64,000 bases of DNA from Luteolibacter yonseiensis (GTDB lineage Bacteria > Verrucomicrobiota > Verrucomicrobiia > Verrucomicrobiales > Akkermansiaceae): NCBI RefSeq assembly GCF_016595465.1, contig NZ_JAENIK010000011.1, positions 744,001 through 808,000 of the forward strand. The letters are read 5' to 3'. Numbering within the stretch: the stretch's first letter is position 1; each line of letters opens with the position of its first letter. Below, one piece after another: positions 58,224 through 64,000 of the stretch. The notes under the pieces are model-generated. The model did no database searches and was not told the DNA's origin. It saw nothing but the letters and a program-made list of their open reading frames with translations. The translations under genes were made by a program, and so were the position numbers.

Positions 58224-60272
58224 ATGATCTTTTTAAAATGCCATCACCTGTGGCGGAACCGTCTTTCCGCGGCCGCTGCGATCGGATTGGGAATCTCCGC
58301 GGCCCATGCGGACAAGACGGTGCCCTTCGTTTTGGAAGACTCCACCATGGAAGATGTCCAGAAAGCCATGGACGCAGGGGCGCTCACCAGCGTGGAGCTG
58401 TCCTTGCTCTATATGAACCGGATCGAGGCATACGACCGCAACGGACTCACGTTGAACACGGTTCCCGCCATCAATCCCCGTCTCATCGCGGAAGCCGCGC
58501 GGGCCGACCGCCTGCGTGCCAACGGTCAAAAACTGGGCCCGTTGCAAGGCATCCCGTTCACCGCGAAAGGCAGCTTCAATTTCGAAGGGCTTCCGAATAC
58601 CGACGGGATCACCGCATGGGCGGACCTGTATCCACAGGAGTCTTGTTTCGTCATCGACAAACTCCAGGATGCGGGAGCGGTGTTCCTCGGCCACGCCAAT
58701 CTCGACGCGTTCCAGTCGTCCACTTCCCAAGCGCTGTCCCAGGTATGGGGACTCGCAAGGAATCCTTATAATCCGGAGTTCCGCACCGGCGGGAGCAGTG
58801 GTGGTTCCGGCGCGGCCACCGGCGGCAACCTTTCCTTCTTCTCTCTCGGTGGCGAGACCGGAGGTTCCGTCCGCAGCCCCTCCGACCGGGGCGGTATCGT
58901 GGGCATCAAGACCAGCAACGCGCTCATCTCGGTGAGAGGGCTCGCTCCCCTCGCGTGGGATCGGGACGTGGTGGGACCGATGGCCCGCCATGCGCAGGAC
59001 ACCGCGCACATCATGGATGCCGCCACGGTCACGGACCCCGATGACATCTGGGCTTCGGTGGACGTGATCCCCGGCCGCGCCAAGCCGACCGGCTACTCCG
59101 CCACCGCCGCTTCCACGACTCTCGCGGGCAAACGCCTCGGCGTCCCGGTGAACATGCTGGGGAACTCCACAGGCAGCGTCGCGGATGAGATCCGCGCCCT
59201 CTTCGCCCAAGCCCGAGCGGACCTCCAGGCCGCGGGCGCGACCATCGTGGAAGTGACGGTGCCGCCCGAACTGGACATCTCCTTCACCGGACGCAGGGCC
59301 TCCGTTCCCCAGTCCGTGCTGGTCCCTCCGACCCGGAAACTCTACTCTCCGGTGAACACCGATCTCACGGGAAACATGGTCGGCAGCTCGCGGGGCTATC
59401 CGTTCAAGACTTTCCTCGAGGCTGTGCTGGCAACTCCGGCCGACACTCCGGAGACCCTCCACAGCAAGGTGGTCGCGAGGATTTCGCCGGTGACCCAGCT
59501 CACCCAGTCCTCGCGTGACGCCATCGCGAACAAGACCACCTTCGGACCGACCGCGCCGGACGCGGTCGAGCATTTCCTCGCGGTCCGCTATCAGATCCTG
59601 GACTACGAGGCGTTCCTCGCCGCGAACAATCTCGACGCGCTCATCATGCCGACGGCTCCGGTCAAGACCAGCACGGGTATCACCCTTCCACCCATCTCGC
59701 GGGCACTGGTGAACTCCTTCTCCAACCCCTTCGTCACCGTCCCCATGGGCACCGTCAACATTCCCTTGAACGCCACCACCACGGCGGAGCCCAGCACGCT
59801 GGGTTTCATGGGACGCTTCTGGGGTGATGACAAGGTGCTGGGAATCGCGGCCGCATATGAGGCCGCCACCCGCCATCGGGTGAATTCGCCACTTGTCCCT
59901 CCCCTTGAAGGTGAGAACTTCAACTATGTGGTGAAGGAGATCGTCCCGCCGATCCATCCTCCGATCATCAACCTCCAGAGCAAGGCGGTTGTCAAAGGCA
60001 AGGGCAAGAACCTGCGGCTGGTGGTTTCCGGCACGATCACCAAGGATGCGTCGCTGAAATCCATCAAGGTCACCATCGGCGGCAAACGTGTTCCTGTCAG
60101 CGGCATGGCCAAATGGAATGCGGTGATCGGTCTGGGTGACCTGCAGAAACGGATCAACTCCCGTTCGAACACCGTCAGCGTCACCGTTCTGGTGAAGGAC
60201 AGCGTGGGCAACACCAGCGCCGTGATCCGCAACGTCAAGCTCCCCAATCTGAAAAAACTGGTCCGTCTTTAA
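58224..60272 (+). CDS. Secreted amidase (amidase signature family) with C-terminal extension
   Basis: A 682-residue enzyme. The Ser-cisSer-Lys triad is visible: Lys115 in FTAKGSFNFEG, the serines of GGSSGGSGAATGG (190-201) and Ser215 in GGETGGSVRSPSDRGG. A hydrophobic start (SAAAAIGLGISAAHAD) indicates export, which is uncommon in this family of mostly cytosolic amidases. The last ~100 residues (after ~590) look like an Ig-like beta-sandwich (LRLVVSGTITKDASLKSIKV; VTVLVKDSVGNTSAV). The amide substrate is unknown. It is not a GatA: no gatB or gatC is near, and the C-terminal domain is foreign to that family. Confidence 0.85.
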   Translation: MIFLKCHHLWRNRLSAAAAIGLGISAAHADKTVPFVLEDSTMEDVQKAMDAGALTSVELSLLYMNRIEAYDRNGLTLNTVPAINPRLIAEAARADRLRANGQKLGPLQGIPFTAKGSFNFEGLPNTDGITAWADLYPQESCFVIDKLQDAGAVFLGHANLDAFQSSTSQALSQVWGLARNPYNPEFRTGGSSGGSGAATGGNLSFFSLGGETGGSVRSPSDRGGIVGIKTSNALISVRGLAPLAWDRDVVGPMARHAQDTAHIMDAATVTDPDDIWASVDVIPGRAKPTGYSATAASTTLAGKRLGVPVNMLGNSTGSVADEIRALFAQARADLQAAGATIVEVTVPPELDISFTGRRASVPQSVLVPPTRKLYSPVNTDLTGNMVGSSRGYPFKTFLEAVLATPADTPETLHSKVVARISPVTQLTQSSRDAIANKTTFGPTAPDAVEHFLAVRYQILDYEAFLAANNLDALIMPTAPVKTSTGITLPPISRALVNSFSNPFVTVPMGTVNIPLNATTTAEPSTLGFMGRFWGDDKVLGIAAAYEAATRHRVNSPLVPPLEGENFNYVVKEIVPPIHPPIINLQSKAVVKGKGKNLRLVVSGTITKDASLKSIKVTIGGKRVPVSGMAKWNAVIGLGDLQKRINSRSNTVSVTVLVKDSVGNTSAVIRNVKLPNLKKLVRL

Positions 60273-60367
60273 CCGGTCCGTGACCCGACTCCAAGGCGGC
60301 GGAAATCCGCCGGGTTCCCGCCGCCTTTACTTCCCCCGGGGATCGACCCGCTTCCGCAAACCAACCC

Positions 60368-61930
60368 ATGTCCCGTTCCAGAAAATTCCGCAAATCCATC
60401 CGCCACACCGCGATCGCGGTCTGTCTGATTCTTGCCACCGCGCTATGGCTCAACCATGGAACCGGTGACCGGCAGGACTCCCGTCCGATCTCCGGTCTCA
60501 AGGATGGATCCGCCCAAACACGTGCCTCTGCCATCGAAACGGAAATGCTCCGGCGCATCGAGGCTTCTCCAGCAAGCGACTATCCCTCGCTGATGCGGAG
60601 CATCCTGCTCGTCAAGGATCCCCGGACACAACAATCGCTGATCGCCAGTCTCATGCGGCGTTGGCTGGAGACGGACATGGAGTCCTTCACCGCATTTCTC
60701 GACGATGCGGAGGTCGAAGGCGAGCAAATCTGGAGTCGTCTCACTCCGGGTTTTCTGGCCTCCCTGGACCAGCTTTCGCCGGAAACCGCCGGCTCATACC
60801 AACTTCGCGACCTCGTCACACGGATTATCTCCAGATATGCCGTCTCGGATCCTTTGAAGGCGCTCGCCGCGGCCAGACAGCATCTCACGGAAAACAATCT
60901 CGACTCCGCGCTGGCAGCCATCGCCACCGAACTGGTCAAGGTCGACCCCGCGGCCGCCATCGCCCTGGTCTCCGAAGTCAGGTCCATGGCGAATCGCATG
61001 GATGCGGCGACCGGTGTGGGCTTGGTCATCGGAGAAACCGATCCGGAGTTCGCGCTGTCCTGGGTCAGGAGTCTGGCCCTTGAATCGGAGCAGGCCTTCG
61101 CGCTGTCGGCCGTTCTTACCGGCATGACCAATCGGGACGTCACCCGGGCGGCGGAGGAATATCAGAATTCGGTAGAGGAGATGAAGGAGGCTTTCCGGGA
61201 ACGTGTGCTCGCGGAGCGTGAGGCATCCGGCACCAGTACCGAAGAGGAATATGAAGGCCTGACCGCAGAGGAAATCCTCAAGGCGGAGCTCGCCAAGCCC
61301 AATCCGAATCTCATCTACATGGAGAAGGCCGCCTATGCCATCGGCTCCTCGCTTGCCCAGGATAGCCCACAAGCGGCGCTCGACTGGGCGAGATCGCTCG
61401 ACATTTCCCAAGGGCGGGTGGTGGCGATGGAAGCCGTTTTCGAGGAGTGGGCCGGCAGCGAACCGGAAGCGGCGTTCCGCAACTATCTTCTGGAACCCGC
61501 ACGCCGCCCCGAACTCATGGAGAGCATCTTCGGGACCTGGGCCGCCATGGATGCCGCGGCGGCATCCACCGCCGCGCTTTCCCTCGTTCCGGGACTTGAA
61601 AGGGACTTCGCGGTCGAAGGAGTCGCGCGCGGGCGGGTCGAAGCGGGAGATTCTCTTGAACAGATCGCCGGATGGTCTGACGAGCTGGCTTCCGCGAGCG
61701 AGAAAGACCGTGTGAGGGCCGTGGTCGCTTCAGAGGCTTCGTTCGACAATCCGGTGTTCGCATGGGAACAGATCCGGCAGATGGGAAACAACGCGAAACG
61801 CGCGGAGCTGTTTGGCGATGTCTTTCCCAGCCTTGTGGAAAACAATCCGAAGGTCGCCCGCAGCGCCCTTTCCAGCATCCGTTTGTCCCAGGTGGAGACT
61901 GAATATTTCGAAACGATGTTGGAACGGTAG
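60368..61930 (+). CDS. Membrane-anchored helical-repeat protein
   Basis: A 520-residue protein. One N-terminal anchor helix (TAIAVCLILATALWL) is followed by Ala/Glu-rich helical repeats of about 30-35 residues. They contain the recurring motifs WLETDMESFTAFL, DPLKALAAARQ, DPAAAIALV, DPEFALSWVRSL, SPQAALDWARSL and EPEAAFRNYL. The D/E-P-x-x-A-L/A spacing recalls repeat families abundant in Verrucomicrobia. It has no known catalytic motif. It may bind proteins at the outer face of the inner membrane; function unknown. It follows the amidase by 95 bp on the same strand. Confidence 0.6.
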   Translation: MSRSRKFRKSIRHTAIAVCLILATALWLNHGTGDRQDSRPISGLKDGSAQTRASAIETEMLRRIEASPASDYPSLMRSILLVKDPRTQQSLIASLMRRWLETDMESFTAFLDDAEVEGEQIWSRLTPGFLASLDQLSPETAGSYQLRDLVTRIISRYAVSDPLKALAAARQHLTENNLDSALAAIATELVKVDPAAAIALVSEVRSMANRMDAATGVGLVIGETDPEFALSWVRSLALESEQAFALSAVLTGMTNRDVTRAAEEYQNSVEEMKEAFRERVLAEREASGTSTEEEYEGLTAEEILKAELAKPNPNLIYMEKAAYAIGSSLAQDSPQAALDWARSLDISQGRVVAMEAVFEEWAGSEPEAAFRNYLLEPARRPELMESIFGTWAAMDAAAASTAALSLVPGLERDFAVEGVARGRVEAGDSLEQIAGWSDELASASEKDRVRAVVASEASFDNPVFAWEQIRQMGNNAKRAELFGDVFPSLVENNPKVARSALSSIRLSQVETEYFETMLER

Positions 61931-62077
61931 GAGCCTTGTGATCCGGAAACATGGCACCGTGTTTCCGGGAAAGTCCCGCCGTTCGCGGTCGCGGTGGAAC
62001 AGAATCACAACCGGGTGTCATTCCTGTTTCCGGATGGAAGCGGGGAGTGTATGGGTGGCCGGAGCATCCGCCCGTTC

Positions 62078-62662
62078 ATGAAAACACAGTATTACACGGC
62101 CACCAGTCTTGATGGATTTCTCGCCACCGAGGATGATTCGTTGGAATGGTTGTTTCCGCTGGGGAACATCAATGATTCCAGCTATCCCGAATTCATTGGA
62201 GAAGTGGGGGCGTTGGCGATGGGTTCCTCCACTTATGAGTGGATGCTGCGCCATGCCGAGCAGGTCACGGCGGAAACAGGATCTCCCTGGCCCTACAGCC
62301 AACCGGTGTGGGTGTTCACAAGCCGCCCGCTTTCTCCGGTCGAAGGAGCGGACATCCGTTTTGTGAAAGGAGATGTGAGGCTGGTTTATTCACAAATGCG
62401 GGAGGCCGCGGCTGGGAAAAACATCTGGGTCGTGGGAGGTGGGGATCTGGCCGGGCAATTTCACGATGCGGGCCTGCTGGATGAAATCATTGTCCAAGTG
62501 GGTTCGGCGACTTTGGGCAAGGGAAAGCCCTTGTTTCCCCGCCGGGTGCTGAGTCCCGTGCTGCGACTGGTATCGGTGCGCCAGATGGGAAGCGGGATGG
62601 CGGAACTACGCTATGAGGTGGCGGGAAAAACGGGAGAGGATGATACGCTCACAACGCCATGA
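62078..62662 (+). CDS. Dihydrofolate reductase family protein
   Basis: A 194-residue protein of the RibD C-terminal/DHFR-like family. MKTQYYTATSLDGFLATEDD resembles the substrate loop of the YyaP-type members. WVFTSRPLSPVEGADIRFVK and NIWVVGGGDLAGQFHDAGLL (NADPH-binding glycine loop) are typical, as is LDEIIVQVGSATLGKGKPLF. It lacks the RibD deaminase domain, so it is a stand-alone reductase of unknown substrate. The start at 62078 is chosen to match the family. The GNAT gene overlaps it by 4 bp (ATGA). Confidence 0.87.
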   Translation: MKTQYYTATSLDGFLATEDDSLEWLFPLGNINDSSYPEFIGEVGALAMGSSTYEWMLRHAEQVTAETGSPWPYSQPVWVFTSRPLSPVEGADIRFVKGDVRLVYSQMREAAAGKNIWVVGGGDLAGQFHDAGLLDEIIVQVGSATLGKGKPLFPRRVLSPVLRLVSVRQMGSGMAELRYEVAGKTGEDDTLTTP

Positions 62663-63120
62663 CGATCCGACGCTACCTGCTTGGGGACGAGCATGACGTG
62701 TGGGATGTCTATTTCCGGGCGACTCACGAATCGAATTCCCGCGACTGCCATCAGGACCTGCTTCACCGGTGGGCTCCTGCCGATCAGGACATGGGGGAGT
62801 GGCGCGAGCGCTGCATCCTGAAAAGTCCGTTCCTCGCGATGGTGGACGACCGTATCGTGGGATTGGCGGAACTGGAGAAAGATGGGTTCGTGGATTATTT
62901 TTATGTGAGCCCTGATTTCCAAGGACAGGGGATCGGTTCCGGATTGCTTGTCAGGCTGGAAGAAGAGGCTCGGGGAATGGGATTGCCGCGACTCACCGCG
63001 GAGGTGAGCCTGACGGCGAAGGACTTTTTCGAGTCGAGGGGTTTCGTGGTTACGGAAGCGAGAATGAACCTGATCATCGGGCACCCTGCTCCGAATTTCG
63101 CGATGACAAAGGAGCTTTGA
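62659..63120 (+). CDS. GNAT-family N-acetyltransferase
   Basis: A 153-residue acetyltransferase. The acetyl-CoA-binding motif A is in DYFYVSPDFQGQGIGSGLLV (residues ~80-99), with Q/R-x-x-G-x-G/A present as QGQGIG. AELEKDGFVD and a C-terminal FFESRGFVVTE motif B complete the fold. The substrate cannot be predicted. It is translationally coupled with the DHFR-family gene and precedes holB by about 120 bp on the same strand. Confidence 0.86.
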   Translation: MTIRRYLLGDEHDVWDVYFRATHESNSRDCHQDLLHRWAPADQDMGEWRERCILKSPFLAMVDDRIVGLAELEKDGFVDYFYVSPDFQGQGIGSGLLVRLEEEARGMGLPRLTAEVSLTAKDFFESRGFVVTEARMNLIIGHPAPNFAMTKEL

Positions 63121-63238
63121 ACTCCTTGGAGTTTTTCTCCCCGTGACGGCCGGGTGGTGAACGATTTGCGGTTTTTCCGTCCCTCCGGCGCACATTTCAG
63201 CATTGCCACGGAAGGGGTTCGGGAGACGATGGCGGCGC

Positions 63239-64000
63239 ATGGCGTATTTGGCTGACAGAGCTTATGAGATGATCTCCTCCGCACACGGGCGGGGCAGGCT
63301 GGCGCACGCGTTCCTCATCAGCGGGGCGCATGGCAGCGGAAAGGAAAATTTGGCAGCCCGCCTGATCCAACTGGTGAACGGGGGGGGCGAGTCGGGAGGC
63401 ATCGACCTTTTCGGCGAGCCGGTGGTTGTGGAGACTCCTCCGCTGGACGAGCTGGAGAGCGGCTGGGTGCGCATCGTGCGGCCCCGCATGAAATCCAGGC
63501 GCATCGGTGTGGATGAGATCCGGGATCTGGAACAAACGCTGCATCTCGCCGCGCCGGGGGGGGCTTTCAAGGTGGGGGTCATCACCGAGGCGGACCGCAT
63601 GAACGACCAGGCGGCGAACGCATTTTTGAAAACACTGGAAGAACCGCCGCAGAATACGCTGCTGCTCCTGCTGACGGCGAATCCACAGCGGCTGCTGCCG
63701 ACGATCCTTTCCCGTTGCGTGCGGCTGCCGTTGCTCGGCGGACGGGCGTTGCTGGCGGACGGCGGTGCGGAGCTTGTCGCCGCCCTGAACGCCGCGGCGT
63801 CGCGGGGCTTCGGCACGCCGGTGGCGGCGCTGCACCTGAAGGCGGTTTTCGCTTCGTTCTTGTCGGACTTCCGCGAGCAGGCGGACGCCGCGGCGAAGGC
63901 GGCGGAGAAAGAAGAGGTCTCCGCGTATCGCGATGGCACGGACGGCAGGTGGTTGAAGGAGCGGGAGGATTTTCACAAGGCCGCCGCGGAGGCGGAATAT
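63239..64000 (+). CDS. holB: DNA polymerase III delta' subunit, 3'-truncated by window end
   Basis: The frame starts at the ATG at 63239 (MAYLADRAYEMISSAHGRG) and is still open at the window end, with 254 residues visible. It is a clamp-loader ATPase-fold protein. The P-loop-like ISGAHGSGKENLAARL is followed by SRRIGVDEIRDLEQTLHLA, GAFKVGVITEADRMNDQAAN, AFLKTLEEPPQNTLLLLLT and ILSRCVRLPLLG (SRC motif). AHAFLISG at the start is the family opening. The zinc-binding cysteines of gamma/tau are absent, as in delta'. The C-terminal collar domain lies beyond the window. Confidence 0.85.
   Translation, partial: MAYLADRAYEMISSAHGRGRLAHAFLISGAHGSGKENLAARLIQLVNGGGESGGIDLFGEPVVVETPPLDELESGWVRIVRPRMKSRRIGVDEIRDLEQTLHLAAPGGAFKVGVITEADRMNDQAANAFLKTLEEPPQNTLLLLLTANPQRLLPTILSRCVRLPLLGGRALLADGGAELVAALNAAASRGFGTPVAALHLKAVFASFLSDFREQADAAAKAAEKEEVSAYRDGTDGRWLKEREDFHKAAAEAEY

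Noticed and set aside
58233-59957. A 574-codon minus-strand frame opposite the amidase
   Set aside because: It is Arg/Gly/His-rich without motifs, while the plus strand has the amidase signature.
63197-63976. Minus-strand frames at the right end of the window
   Set aside because: The plus strand from 63239 encodes a recognisable delta' subunit that simply has no stop before the window ends.

Overview
The window looks like chromosomal DNA of a moderately GC-rich Verrucomicrobiota bacterium, close to Luteolibacter, Haloferula or Verrucomicrobium in character. The support is a PEP-CTERM protein, a ThuA-domain protein, DUF5069, DUF6600, CWC and TM2 proteins, many secreted proteins and lipoproteins of unknown role, and two kinds of dispersed intergenic repeat typical of Verrucomicrobia and Planctomycetes. 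This assignment is an inference from gene content; no phylogenetic marker was compared.

Region by region: 1-2110 is the end of a probable prophage (tail-type repeat protein cut by the window edge, holin-like protein, M15 endolysin, small ORF). It abuts the 3' end of a tRNA-Ser(GGA) gene at 2170-2259. 2336-8481 holds single-function genes: cobalamin adenosyltransferase, queE, a phosphoglycolate phosphatase-type HAD enzyme, a TM2 protein, FMN and old-yellow-enzyme reductases, YceI and pirin. 8660-15971 holds PTS Enzyme I, a secreted peroxiredoxin, a secreted esterase, the PEP-CTERM protein, guanylate kinase and a SufR-like regulator without the SufR cysteines. 16035-18521 is a DUF6600 lipoprotein with a huge Q/E/R repeat tail. 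19907-25921 is a nucleotide-biosynthesis cluster: purD-pyrR-orf-pyrB, then pyrC. Between pyrB and pyrC lies about 1.2 kb of accessory DNA: a GxxExxY protein with PD-(D/E)XK nuclease features enclosed by inverted repeats, a third repeat copy, and a decayed toxin-antitoxin pair.

26021-30311 carries a DUF4328 protein, L-serine dehydratase, folK and an HtrA-like protease. 30420-38897 is a module of a YqiJ-like OB-fold membrane protein, a YqiK-like flotillin, a small lipoprotein and a 1703-residue AAA+ ATPase of the DUF3686 type. It is followed by a highly palindromic intergenic element (38985-39194). 39259-45720 has pyroglutamyl peptidase, a CWC protein, a Dabb protein, a large propeller/TPR lipoprotein and recQ. 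45727-49910, all on the minus strand, reads HU, rlpA, a Dabb lipoprotein, thrB, thrC and DUF5069. 50117-55827, also minus, runs hisI, rplS, secreted unknowns including an alpha/alpha-toroid protein, a phosphodiester glycosidase and RNase HIII. 55921-56588 is an RHH/PIN toxin-antitoxin pair. 56723-64000 has a GH43 enzyme, a secreted amidase, a helical repeat protein, a DHFR-family reductase, a GNAT acetyltransferase and the start of holB.

The two best candidates for an under-described system are the repeat-enclosed GxxExxY nuclease unit in the pyr cluster and the flotillin/OB-fold/giant ATPase module. Both protein families are already named. What would be new is the link between the repeat and the nuclease, and the joint function of the four-gene module. 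All function calls rest on motifs and gene order read by eye.
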